From assembly GCF_015482775.1 (NCBI RefSeq), contig NZ_CP058214.1, positions 3,524,501-3,588,500 on the forward strand: a DNA stretch of 64,000 nt, read 5' to 3'. The first letter of the stretch is position 1. Every line of letters starts with the position of its first letter. The position numbers and the translations under genes were made by a program. This stretch comes from Kaustia mangrovi (GTDB taxonomy: Bacteria; Pseudomonadota; Alphaproteobacteria; Rhizobiales; Im1). The notes under the pieces are model-generated. The model saw only the letters and a list, made by a program, of their open reading frames with translations. It was not told the origin of the DNA and did no database searches. Positions 25,079 through 33,839 of the stretch are shown one piece after another.

Positions 25079-26203
25079 TCAGAGGTCCGCCCTGAGAAGG
25101 CGCCGCGGCGTTCGCGTGAGCCGCCGGCCGCCCTCGGGCGTGACCGCGACCGTCTCGCTGATCCCCAGGCCGCGGGCGGAGGTGTAGACATGGAACACCA
25201 TGCCGGTCTCCAGCCGCCAGCGGGCATCGGGCTTGAGCGTGTAGGAGAAGTCGCTGGTGCGCGGCGTGCGCCCATAGAGCCCCAGCATGTAGGCGCTCAC
25301 ATTGCTGTAACTCTTGCGCAAGCCCTCGGCCAGCACCGCCTCGCGCAGCACGGCGTCGGCCTCGCACGCCTCGATACCGGAGCGCATGGCCGCGATCTGG
25401 CGGTTCTGAAGGGCGATGAGACGGTCAGCCACCGCGCCGAGCCCCTCCCGGTCCGCGCCGACCAGGATCGGTCGCATGAGCCGCGCGCTGTAATTGGCGA
25501 CCTTCGGGATGAGCTCCACATGCAGGATGTCGCCATCGCCGAGCCTGTCCTCGCCGAGTGCGGCATGAAGGAAGCCGTTGTCGCCACGGGCCCTCACGAT
25601 GGGGCCGACATCGCCCGTATCCGCGCCGCGGCGTACGAAGATGCCCGCGGCGAGCGCGGAGGCCCCGCGCGGCGTGAAGCCCTCGCGCGCCGCGCTGTGG
25701 ATCGCGGTCATGGCCTCGTCGGCGATCCCCGCCGCGCGCTCGATAACGGCGATCTCCGGAGGCGATTTCGTCGCCCGCAGCCGGTCGCTGACGCGGGGCA
25801 GGTCGACGAAACGGGCCTCCGGCAGCAGCGCGCCGAAGCGGGCGAAGGTGTGGGCGGTGAAGGCGTAGGACTGGAAGTCCGCCCCGATCCGGGCCCCGGT
25901 GAAGCCGCGCGCGGCGAGTTCGCCCGCCATCACCTCCTGCGGTTCGGCCGTGTCGGCGAAGCCCACAATGTCGTCGATCCATGTGGCGGCCCGGCAGGGC
26001 ACGGTATCGAGCTCGCGCAGGACGAACCACGGTTCGCCCTCGCGCGGCAGGAAGGCCGCCCGATACATGGTCTCCGACACCGTGTAACCGGTGAGCCAGG
26101 CGAGGCATTCCGCATGATCCACGAGCAGGATGTCGGCATCCGCGCCCGCCATGGCCTCGCGGGCCAGCGCGACCCTGCGCGCGAATTCGGCCTTCTCGAA
26201 CAT
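25079..26203 (-). CDS. M24 (Xaa-Pro peptidase/creatinase fold) protein lacking most metal ligands
   Basis: 374 aa with an N-terminal creatinase-type domain (about 1-135) and a pita-bread domain (about 145-370). The catalytic-type His is kept (H213 in FLHAALG). The two metal-binding aspartates of true aminopeptidases are E230 (ILHVELI) and A240 (NYSARL). The later His-containing motif reads YMLGLYG, and the first Glu region reads GMVFHVYTS; only the final Glu (E350 in GISETVAV) is kept. The protein is therefore either creatinase-like, acting without metal on a C-N bond, or a non-catalytic relative. It is the last gene of the seven-gene operon, 18 bp after the M20 gene, so the operon compound may be its substrate. 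Confidence 0.85.
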   Translation of the reverse strand: MFEKAEFARRVALAREAMAGADADILLVDHAECLAWLTGYTVSETMYRAAFLPREGEPWFVLRELDTVPCRAATWIDDIVGFADTAEPQEVMAGELAARGFTGARIGADFQSYAFTAHTFARFGALLPEARFVDLPRVSDRLRATKSPPEIAVIERAAGIADEAMTAIHSAAREGFTPRGASALAAGIFVRRGADTGDVGPIVRARGDNGFLHAALGEDRLGDGDILHVELIPKVANYSARLMRPILVGADREGLGAVADRLIALQNRQIAAMRSGIEACEADAVLREAVLAEGLRKSYSNVSAYMLGLYGRTPRTSDFSYTLKPDARWRLETGMVFHVYTSARGLGISETVAVTPEGGRRLTRTPRRLLRADL

Positions 26204-26221
26204 GATGCCCCCGCCCGCGCC

Positions 26222-27448
26222 TCAGGCGCTCTCGTCCACTTCGCAGATATCGAGGATGGCGAGCATATAGATGCGGATCATGTCGAGATAGTCGGCAATG
26301 TCCACGCGCTCGTCGGGCATGGTGTTGTAGCGCCCGCCCGGGCCGCACACGATGCCCTCCATTCCGCCGGCCTCGTAGAGATGGCCGGCATCGGTCCCGA
26401 AATAGCGCGGTGGCGCGATGGCGCCGGTCGGCTGGGGCTCGCCGCGCACCGTCTCGTAGGCCGCGTTCACCGCCGTCACGATGCGCGCATCCCGGGCCAC
26501 CTCGAAGGGCGGCATGGTCGGGCGGCCCTCCTGGCGCTCCGGCGTGATGGTCGCCTTGAGGCCGGGGAAGCGGGCCTCGAGCTCGTCGAGCACCGCACGC
26601 ATGTCGGCGATGGCCTGCTCCTCCGTCTGGCCGGGCGCATAGCGGCCCGAGCCCTTGATACGCACGACGTCGGCCACCTGAGGCGGGCGCCATTCCTCCA
26701 GATCCTTGCCGAGCGCGCCGTGCACGACCCCCACATGGACGCGGTTGATCGCGCGGTGCTCCTCGCTCTTGGCACCGGAGAAGGTCATGGCGTTAAGGCG
26801 CGGAATGAGGTCGCAGGCCGCCATGATCGCGTCGACCGCCTCCTCCCGCTTGGAGAGATGGCGGGTGTCGCCGGTCAACTCGATATGGAAGGTGAAGGCG
26901 GCGGCGTGCATGGTCAGCGCCTGGAGGTCGGTCGGCTCGCTGTTGATGAAATAATCCGCCGTCACGCCGCGCTTCACGGCAGCGAGCGTGCCGACACCGC
27001 CCTGCAGCTCGCCGATCACGAAAGTCAGGATCACGTCTCCCCGAAGCTTCACGCCGGCGTCGATCAGCGTCTTGACGGCGCAGTAATAGGCCGCGTCGCC
27101 CGCCTTCATGTTGGAGACGCCAATCCCGTAGATGAACCTGTCGTCGACGATGCCGCCCCAGGGATCGACCGTCCAGCCCTCGGTGGCGGGGTTGGTGTCG
27201 AGATGGCCGTTGAAGAGCAGGCTCTTGCCGCCGCCGGTTCCCGCCCACCGGCCGATGGCGTTGACGCGGCGGCCCTCCACGGGCTGAAGCTCGGCCTCAA
27301 GCCCGATCTCGGTCAGGCGGGCGGCCATGAACTCCGCGAGTGCGCGCTCGCCGTCGCTTTGCGAATAGCTCTTGTGGCGCACCATCTCGGCCAGGAAGTC
27401 GAGCGCGGCCTTCTCGTCGAGTCGGGCGAGCAATGCTTTGCGGTCCAT
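26222..27448 (-). CDS. M20 family (ArgE/DapE-like) protein with altered metal site
   Basis: 408 aa. The fold is clear: NGHLDT (80-85, H82 and D84), an internal dimerisation domain and a C-terminal PDE segment. Several canonical ligands have changed. The bridging Asp of the GxxDMKGG motif is N113 (VSNMKAG). The second Glu of the EE pair is L148 after the catalytic-type E147 (IGELQGG). The last His before PDE appears to be Thr (NTMPDE). E171 (SEPTD) is kept. Known relatives deacylate amino acids or split dipeptides; this one may work with a different metal arrangement or not at all. It lies between the ABC ATPase and M24 genes in one operon. Confidence 0.86.
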   Translation of the reverse strand: MDRKALLARLDEKAALDFLAEMVRHKSYSQSDGERALAEFMAARLTEIGLEAELQPVEGRRVNAIGRWAGTGGGKSLLFNGHLDTNPATEGWTVDPWGGIVDDRFIYGIGVSNMKAGDAAYYCAVKTLIDAGVKLRGDVILTFVIGELQGGVGTLAAVKRGVTADYFINSEPTDLQALTMHAAAFTFHIELTGDTRHLSKREEAVDAIMAACDLIPRLNAMTFSGAKSEEHRAINRVHVGVVHGALGKDLEEWRPPQVADVVRIKGSGRYAPGQTEEQAIADMRAVLDELEARFPGLKATITPERQEGRPTMPPFEVARDARIVTAVNAAYETVRGEPQPTGAIAPPRYFGTDAGHLYEAGGMEGIVCGPGGRYNTMPDERVDIADYLDMIRIYMLAILDICEVDESA

Positions 27449-27491
27449 GGGGGTACTCCTTGGGGACGGGGAGGGAGGGGGAGAGGGTCGG

Positions 27492-29102
27492 TCAGCCGAC
27501 GGGCGTGGGCACGGCCTCGATGAGCGAGCGCGTATAGGAGTGGCGGGGGCCAGCGGCGATCTCGCCGACGGTTGCCAGCTCGACGAGGTCGCCGCGATAC
27601 ATGACCGCGATCCGGTGGGCGATCTGGCGCACCAGGTTGAGGTCGTGCGTGATGAACAGATAGGCGGTCCCGTAGCGCTTCTGGAGGTCCACCAGGAGCG
27701 CGATCACCGAGGCCTGGACGGAGACATCGAGGGCGGAAGTGATCTCGTCGCAGATGACGAGCTTCGGGCGCGAGGCGAAGGCGCGCGCGATCGCCACGCG
27801 CTGCTTCTCGCCGCCGGAGAGCTGGTGCGGGAAACGCCGGGCATGGTCCGCCGGCAGCCGGACCTGCTCCAGGAGCTCGGCCACCGTGTCGCGCTCGCGC
27901 CGCCCTTCCGCGCCGCCATAGAGGCGCAAGGGGCGCGACAGGATCTCGCCGATGCGCTGGCGCGGATTGAGCGAGGAATCGGGATGCTGGAAGATGAGCT
28001 GCACGTCGCGCCGATAGGCGGCGTCCATGTCGGCGCGGCCCGCGATGGTGCGGCCGGAGAAGACGATCTCGCCCTCGAACGGGTTGAGGCCGGTGAGTGC
28101 CTTGGCGAGCGTCGACTTGCCGGACCCCGACTCGCCGACAATGCCGAGGATCTCGCCGGGCCCGAGCGACAGGCTGATGGCGGAGGCGCCGGTCACCCGG
28201 CCCTCGTCGTGTCCGAGAAGCCTGGAGATGGCGGAGGAGCGGCCATAGCGCACCGTCACGTCCTTCACCGTCATGAGCGGCTCGGTCCCGGCATCGGGCG
28301 CGCTCGCGACCAGCCGGTGGTCGGGCCGGGGCACGGCGGCGACGAGGCGCTTCGTATAGTCGTCCTGCGGGCTCGTGAGCACGGCGCGCGAGCCGCCGGT
28401 CTCCACGATCTGCCCGCGATGGATGACACCGACGCGGTCGGCGACGTTCATGACCAGCGCAAGGTCGTGGGAGATATAGAGCGAGGCGACCTCCGTCTCC
28501 TCCTGGAGCTCGCCGAACAGGTCGAGGATCTGATGAGCGGTGATGACGTCGAGCGCGGTGGTCGGCTCGTCGAAGATGATGCATTCCGGCTGGCAGGCGA
28601 AGGCCGTGGCGATCACCACGCGCTGTTTCTCGCCGCCCGAGGCCTCGTGGGGATAGCGGCGCATCATGGCACCGGGCGTCTTCAGGCCGACACGCTCCAG
28701 CATCGCCTCGCCCTCGCCCCAGGCCTCCCTGCGGTCGAGCCCGCGGTGGCGCATCAACACCTCCGCGACCTGATCGCCGAGGGTCAGCGTTGGGTTGAGC
28801 GAGGTGCCCGGGTCCTGGAACACCATGCCGATGCGCCGCCCCCGGATGCGGCGGATCTCGGCGGCGCTCTTGCGCATCAGGTCCTCGCCCTTGAGTGATA
28901 TGGCGCCGGCCTCGTGCGCGGTGTCGGGCAGGTAGCGCATGATCGCCCAGGCGAGAGAGGTCTTGCCGGAGCCCGATTCGCCGACCAGGCCCATGACTTC
29001 GCCGCGCCCGACATCGAGGGTCACGCCGTTGAGCGCGCGGAACGGACCGTTCGGCGTCCGGTAGTCGAGACTGTAGTCGTCTATGGCGAGAATGGGCTGC
29101 AT
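27492..29102 (-). CDS. ABC transporter ATP-binding protein, fused DppD-DppF type (second system)
   Basis: 536 aa from ATG 29102; an in-frame GTG at 29114 overlaps the upstream stop (GTGA) and is an equally likely start. The first domain has Walker A GESGSGKT (41-48), signature ASGGEKQR near 150 and FDEPTTALD. The second has Walker [10 protein letters not shown] near 320, signature LSGGEKQR near 427 and [10 protein letters not shown]. The linker contains the peptide-transporter segment ([15 protein letters not shown]). It energises the adjacent DppB- and DppC-type permeases. It is clearly not a recent copy of the 13742-15364 protein, since the signatures and linkers differ. Confidence 0.92.
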   Translation of the reverse strand: MQPILAIDDYSLDYRTPNGPFRALNGVTLDVGRGEVMGLVGESGSGKTSLAWAIMRYLPDTAHEAGAISLKGEDLMRKSAAEIRRIRGRRIGMVFQDPGTSLNPTLTLGDQVAEVLMRHRGLDRREAWGEGEAMLERVGLKTPGAMMRRYPHEASGGEKQRVVIATAFACQPECIIFDEPTTALDVITAHQILDLFGELQEETEVASLYISHDLALVMNVADRVGVIHRGQIVETGGSRAVLTSPQDDYTKRLVAAVPRPDHRLVASAPDAGTEPLMTVKDVTVRYGRSSAISRLLGHDEGRVTGASAISLSLGPGEILGIVGESGSGKSTLAKALTGLNPFEGEIVFSGRTIAGRADMDAAYRRDVQLIFQHPDSSLNPRQRIGEILSRPLRLYGGAEGRRERDTVAELLEQVRLPADHARRFPHQLSGGEKQRVAIARAFASRPKLVICDEITSALDVSVQASVIALLVDLQKRYGTAYLFITHDLNLVRQIAHRIAVMYRGDLVELATVGEIAAGPRHSYTRSLIEAVPTPVG

Positions 29103-29110
29103 GGCGGATG

Positions 29111-29935
29111 TCACGTGCGCGGGTTGAGGGTGTCGCGCAGACCGTCGCCGAGCAGGTTGAACCCGATGGCGACGATGGCGATGGCAAGGCTCGGCCAGAC
29201 GATCATCCACGGGCTCAAATGCATGAAACGGCGGGCCTCGGAGACCATGAGCCCCCATTCCGGCGCCGGCGGCTGGGCACCGAGGCCGAGGAAGCTCAGC
29301 GTCGCGAACAGCATGACGGCGAAGGCCACGCGGATGGTCATCTCCACGATGACGGGGGCGATCACATTGGGCAGCATCTCGCGCAGGATCACATAGGCGC
29401 TCGATTCGCCACGCGCGATGGCGGCGTTCACATAGTCCTGCTGGCGCACGGCGAGCGCGACAGAGCGCGTCACCCGCGCCATGCCGGGCGCGAAGGCGAG
29501 GCCGACGGCGAGCAGCGCGTTGAGCCCGCTCTTGCCGAGCAGATTGACGATCAGGAGCGCGAGCAGGAGGCTCGGGATCGACATGATGGCATCGACCGTG
29601 CGCATGATCGCCTCGTCGGAGCGTCCGCCGAGAAAGGCCGACGTTGTGCCGATGACCGACCCGACGGCGGTGCCGAGCGCGGTGGCGAAGAAGGCCATCA
29701 CCACGGTGGACCGTGCGCCATAGAGAATGCGGCTGAGAATGTCGCGGCCATATTGGTCGGTGCCGAGCCAGAACGCCGCGTCCGGACCCTGATAGCGGGC
29801 CAGCGGGGAGAAGGCCTCCGGGTCGTGCGGTGCGAGGGTCGGGCCGAACAGGACTAGCACCACGGCGCAGGCCACCAGAAGGAGGCCCATGGCGCCCTGT
29901 GGCGAGCGGACGAGGCGGGCCAGGAGGTCAGTCAT
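29111..29935 (-). CDS. ABC transporter permease, DppC type (second system)
   Basis: 274 aa from ATG 29935, which overlaps the stop of the DppB gene by 8 bp; a longer frame begins 27 bp earlier inside that gene. The FWLGTDQYGRD motif follows the first helix, the EAA loop reads QQDYVNAAIARGES, and the protein ends LLGDGLRDTLNPR, all as in DppC. About six transmembrane helices are visible. Confidence 0.92.
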   Translation of the reverse strand: MTDLLARLVRSPQGAMGLLLVACAVVLVLFGPTLAPHDPEAFSPLARYQGPDAAFWLGTDQYGRDILSRILYGARSTVVMAFFATALGTAVGSVIGTTSAFLGGRSDEAIMRTVDAIMSIPSLLLALLIVNLLGKSGLNALLAVGLAFAPGMARVTRSVALAVRQQDYVNAAIARGESSAYVILREMLPNVIAPVIVEMTIRVAFAVMLFATLSFLGLGAQPPAPEWGLMVSEARRFMHLSPWMIVWPSLAIAIVAIGFNLLGDGLRDTLNPRT

Positions 29936-30875
29936 ACTGGATCCTCCTGTCGAGCCAGGCATAGGCCATGTCGGCGGCGAAATTGGCGACGGAATAGGTC
30001 GCCGCCATGATCAGCGCCCCGGCCTGGATCGCCGGCAGGTCGCGTGCCTCGATGGCGACGATGAGCTGGCGGCCGATGCCGGGCAGCGCGAAGATCTCCT
30101 CCACCACGATGATGCCGCCGAGCAGATAGCCGATATCGAGCGCAACGATGGTGATGGTCGGCAGAAGCGCGTTCCTGAGCCCGTGCTTGAACAGGACCGT
30201 GCGCTCCGACAGCCCCTTTAGCCGGGCGGCGCGGATGTAGTCGGTATGGAGCACGTCCACGAGCTCGGAGCGCACCATGCGCGAGACATGGGCGATCAGG
30301 ATCACCGACACGGTGACCACCGGCAGGGCGAGATGGGCAAGCCCGGCCCCGGGATCCTCCGTGAGCGGCACGTAGCCCGTGGCGGGCAGGATCTGGAGCC
30401 AGTCGGCGAAGACGAGGACGACCACGGTCGCCGTCACGAATTCCGGCAGCGACACGCCGACATAGGAGACGACGCTGACCAGGAGGTCGGCGAAGCGCCC
30501 GCGGCGGATGGCGGCGACGATGCCGAGCGGGATGGCGAGCGCGAGCATCAGCGCGATCGACAGGCCGGCGAGCAGGAGAGAACGGCCGAGCGCCTCGACC
30601 ATCATCGGCCCGACTGCCTGGCCGGTGCGCAGCGATGTGCCGAAATCGCCGCGAAGGACACCGCCGAGCCAGTGCAGATACTGCATCCAGATCGGGTCGT
30701 TGAGGCCGAGACGCTCGCGCACGGCGGCGAGCGCCTCCGGCGTCGCGTTCTGGCCCAGCATCATCACCGCCGCGTCGGCGGGGAGGATCTGGGTGATCGC
30801 GAACACGATCACCGAGACCACGGCCAGCGTATAGACGATCAGGCCGCAGCGCTTGACGAGATAGGTTGGCGACAC
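29928..30875 (-). CDS. ABC transporter permease, DppB type (second system)
   Basis: 315 aa with a first helix at about 11-31, the LPADAAVMMLGQNATPE periplasmic segment, an EAA loop (HTDYIRAARLKGLSE) and the closing AYAWLDRRIQYD tail of DppB/GsiC proteins. It lies 31 bp after the binding-protein gene and overlaps the DppC gene. Confidence 0.92.
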   Translation of the reverse strand: MSPTYLVKRCGLIVYTLAVVSVIVFAITQILPADAAVMMLGQNATPEALAAVRERLGLNDPIWMQYLHWLGGVLRGDFGTSLRTGQAVGPMMVEALGRSLLLAGLSIALMLALAIPLGIVAAIRRGRFADLLVSVVSYVGVSLPEFVTATVVVLVFADWLQILPATGYVPLTEDPGAGLAHLALPVVTVSVILIAHVSRMVRSELVDVLHTDYIRAARLKGLSERTVLFKHGLRNALLPTITIVALDIGYLLGGIIVVEEIFALPGIGRQLIVAIEARDLPAIQAGALIMAATYSVANFAADMAYAWLDRRIQYD

Positions 30876-30906
30876 CGGAAGGCCTCACATGCTCTGCGTG
30901 GCGCGA

Positions 30907-32469
30907 TCAGCCGCGCGTCGGCGCGCCGTCGCCGAGCGACACATAGTCGAGCCGGAAGACGGCACCGCGCGGATGGAGCACATAGCCGTCCACATAGTCG
31001 CGCTTGGCGCCCAGCAGGTCGAAAAAGGCCGGGATGATGGAGGGCACCTTGTCGGCCATCAGGCGCTGGGCCTCGGCATAGAGCTCCCGGCGCGCGCCCT
31101 CGTCGAGGGTCCGGCGGGCCTCCATGACCGCCTTGTCGAAGGTCTCGTTGTTCCAGTGCGTCTCGTTCCACGGCGCGTCGGAGGTGTAGAGCAGGGAGAA
31201 GATTGCGTCCGCGGTCGGCTGCATGTTGTAGAAGCCGACATAGAACGCGCCCTTCTTCCACACCTGATCGAGATAGGTGCTGTGCGGCATGGTCTGCACT
31301 TCGATGCTGAAGCCTGCGGGCTTGGCCATCTCGCGCAGGGCCACGGCGAGCTGGGTGCGCACGGACGGCTTGTCGGAGGCGATCAGCGTAGCCTCGATCC
31401 CATCCGGATAGCCTGCATCGGCGAGCAGCGACTTGGCCTTGTCGATGTCGGGCATCTTGGCGGGCTGGTCGAGATAGAAGCGATAGGCCGGGCTGATCGG
31501 CGTGTCGTTGCCCGGCGTGCCGAAGCCTTCGGTGACGAAGTTCACCATGGCCTCGCGGTCGACCGTCAGGGCCAGCGCCTGGCGCACGCGCTCGTCGTCG
31601 AAGGGCTTCTGGTTGCAAGCCATGTTGACGTTGCAGAACTGCCCGGAGGGCACCCTGAGGCCCTGAATGCCGGAGGCGCGCTCGAGCCTGGAGAACTCGG
31701 TCGGCTGGACGCTCGTCATGAGGTCGGTGTCGCCGGCGATGAGCGCGGAGCCTTCCGCCGTCTGGTCGGGATAGACGAGCACCTCGACCCGGTCGAGATA
31801 AGGCCTCTCCTGGTCGTAATAGGCATCGTTGCGGGTGACGGCGACGATGCGCTCCGGCTCGAAGGTCTCCAGCTTGAACGGGCCGGTCCCGACCGCTTCG
31901 CCGGCCAGCCGGTCGAGGCCGCTCTCGATGATCGCGGCCGGCACGATCTTGGCGTTGGTGTAGGCCAGGGTGACGGGCAGGTCCGCATAGGGCGCCTTGA
32001 GGGCGAAGACGACGGTGCGCTCGTCTTTGGCGGTGACCGTGTCGATGGGGCCGACATTCTTCAGCCCCGGCGAGGCGGTGTCGGGATCGAGGATCGCCTC
32101 GAATGTCGCGACGACGTCCTTCGCCGTGCACGGCGAGCCGTCGTGGAAGACGAGCCCGTCGCGGAGCGTGAAGGTCCATTCGGTGAGTTCGTCGTTGCTG
32201 CTCCAGCTCTCCGCGAGGTCGGGCTCGGCCGCCATCTCCGGATCGAGCCTCGTGAGGCCCGAATAGAGCAACTCCGCGACCAGATATTCCGGGTTCACCC
32301 GCACGATCAGCGGGTTGAGCTTGGCGATGGCCTGGTCGACGCTGACGCGCAGCGTGCCGCCGCGCCGGGGGGCTGCGGCAAGCGCCCGGCCATAGGGCAC
32401 GGCGAGGCCGGCAAGGGCAGCGGTGCCCGCAAGCACGGTGCGGCGGTTGACGGTGAACGGTCGGGTCAT
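30907..32469 (-). CDS. ABC transporter substrate-binding protein (SBP_bac_5), TAT signal
   Basis: 520 aa. The N-terminus carries a clear twin-arginine motif NRRTVLAG (8-15) before a hydrophobic stretch ending at ALAAAP. The mature part is a class C binding protein (LNPLIVRVN, EWTFTLRDGLVFHDGSP, VGTGPFKLE, FDDERVRQALALTVDR). It should capture a peptide or peptide-like compound in the periplasm for the two permeases and ATPase downstream. The gene lies between the M20 peptidase and the permeases in the operon. The ligand is unknown. Confidence 0.92.
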   Translation of the reverse strand: MTRPFTVNRRTVLAGTAALAGLAVPYGRALAAAPRRGGTLRVSVDQAIAKLNPLIVRVNPEYLVAELLYSGLTRLDPEMAAEPDLAESWSSNDELTEWTFTLRDGLVFHDGSPCTAKDVVATFEAILDPDTASPGLKNVGPIDTVTAKDERTVVFALKAPYADLPVTLAYTNAKIVPAAIIESGLDRLAGEAVGTGPFKLETFEPERIVAVTRNDAYYDQERPYLDRVEVLVYPDQTAEGSALIAGDTDLMTSVQPTEFSRLERASGIQGLRVPSGQFCNVNMACNQKPFDDERVRQALALTVDREAMVNFVTEGFGTPGNDTPISPAYRFYLDQPAKMPDIDKAKSLLADAGYPDGIEATLIASDKPSVRTQLAVALREMAKPAGFSIEVQTMPHSTYLDQVWKKGAFYVGFYNMQPTADAIFSLLYTSDAPWNETHWNNETFDKAVMEARRTLDEGARRELYAEAQRLMADKVPSIIPAFFDLLGAKRDYVDGYVLHPRGAVFRLDYVSLGDGAPTRG

Positions 32470-32490
32470 GACGTGAACTCCCCTTTGGAC

Positions 32491-33777
32491 TTAGGCCCCG
32501 GTTCTTGTGGTGAAGTCTTCGCTCAGATAGAGCAGGATGGCACGTGCCAGCGCGACGACGTCGTCCATGGTGGTGAACTCGTCGGGCGCATGGGTGTTGT
32601 TGTCGGGCCGCGACAGGCCGGCGAGCAGGATCTCGCGGATGCCCGCCTGCTGCACGAAGCCCATGTCGGAGCTCGTCGAAGAGCCCCAGGGGCGGAATTC
32701 CGCCGGATCCCAGCCGAAGCCCGCCGCAAGGGCGGCCTGCCAGCGCGGCCAGTGCGGGCCCGTGGGGTCGGAAACCGGGGCCAGATGGCCGATCATGCGG
32801 ATATCGACGCTCAACGCCACCGACGGCGCCATCGCCTCGCGGACCGTGGTCTCGAGCTCTGCCAGAACCTCCTCGAAGGCTTCTTCCGGCGCATAGCGGC
32901 GATTGACGAGGATCTCGAACTCGGCCGGCAGCGAGGACCCTTTCTGGCCGCCATGCATGGCCGCGACGGTGAGGCGCCCGTGGAGGGGGCGGCCTGCGCG
33001 GTGGGGCGGCGGGGGCATGGCGGAGACGCGCCCCTCGACCTTCGTCTTGAGCGCCATCAGCGCGTTCAGGAGGGGGATCGCCTCCTCCGCGGCGTTGATG
33101 CCGCCGACGGGGTCGCCCGAATGGGCGCCACGGCCATGGACGGTGATCTTCAGGTCGATGCTTCCGAAGCAGCCTGCCCAGATGCGCGGCGCCGCACCAC
33201 CGTTGAAGCTCACCAGATGCCCCTCGATCAGCCCCTGTTCGGCGAGATGGCGGATGCCCGGATAAAGCCCGCCCTCCTCGTCGGTACACAGGAGCAATGT
33301 GGGGTCGAAGCGCAGAGCGAGGCCCGTTGCCCCGGCGGCGCGCAGGGCCGCGAGCGTCGCGGCGATGGTGCCCTTCATGTCGGCCGCGCCCCGGCCATGA
33401 AGGCGGTTGCCCTCGCGGGTCAGGGCGAGCGGCGGTTTTGTCCATCCCGCCCCTGGCGGTACGGTGTCGACATGGTAGTAGAGGCTGGAAACGGGGCGAC
33501 CCGTCTTGCGCTCCGCGATCAGATTGACCCGTTCGCCCTCCGCGCCGGAGCCGTCCACATGCCAGAGAAGGCGCGGAACGGTGACACGGCGGAAGCGGAA
33601 GCCGAGCGGGGCGAGCAGCGATTCCATGAGATCGGCGAAGGCGGGATAGCCGTCGCCCGGAGGGAAGGAGGTATCGGCCGCGATGAGGCGCGCGAGATCG
33701 TCGGCGATGGCCGTATCGTCCTCGGCGATACGGTCCCAGGCTTGCGACAGCGGTGCGGTTGTCTCGTGGAGCCTCAT
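32491..33777 (-). CDS. M20 family metallopeptidase, largely canonical active site
   Basis: 428 aa from ATG 33777, preceded by GAAGGAAAGG at good spacing; a GTG 21 bp upstream lacks a site. The motifs are YYHVDTVP (H102, D104), GRGAADMKG (D133), CTDEEGG (catalytic E167, ligand E168) and THAPDE near the C-terminus (final His). The fourth ligand region (FNGGAAP, about 191-197) does not show the usual Asp or Glu. Family members deacylate amino acids (ArgE, DapE) or cut dipeptides. It is the first gene of the operon and sits next to the palindrome shared with the GntR gene, so it is probably the committed hydrolase for the imported compound. Confidence 0.9.
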   Translation of the reverse strand: MRLHETTAPLSQAWDRIAEDDTAIADDLARLIAADTSFPPGDGYPAFADLMESLLAPLGFRFRRVTVPRLLWHVDGSGAEGERVNLIAERKTGRPVSSLYYHVDTVPPGAGWTKPPLALTREGNRLHGRGAADMKGTIAATLAALRAAGATGLALRFDPTLLLCTDEEGGLYPGIRHLAEQGLIEGHLVSFNGGAAPRIWAGCFGSIDLKITVHGRGAHSGDPVGGINAAEEAIPLLNALMALKTKVEGRVSAMPPPPHRAGRPLHGRLTVAAMHGGQKGSSLPAEFEILVNRRYAPEEAFEEVLAELETTVREAMAPSVALSVDIRMIGHLAPVSDPTGPHWPRWQAALAAGFGWDPAEFRPWGSSTSSDMGFVQQAGIREILLAGLSRPDNNTHAPDEFTTMDDVVALARAILLYLSEDFTTRTGA

Positions 33778-33803
33778 AAGGCCCTTTCCTTCAGGCACGG
33801 TGT

Positions 33804-33824
33804 TTTCTATAAACTATATAGAAA
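33804..33824. promoter_or_regulatory. Palindromic operator candidate for the GntR/HutC regulator
   Basis: TTTCTATA (33804-33811) and TATAGAAA (33817-33824) are perfect 8-bp arms around a 5-bp spacer. The palindrome lies in the 62-bp gap between the divergent M20 operon and the GntR gene, 15 bp before the GntR start. GntR proteins bind such sites as dimers, so it likely controls both directions. It is AT-rich amid very GC-rich DNA, which also fits a promoter. Confidence 0.65.
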
Positions 33825-33839
33825 TAAAAAGGGAAGCGA

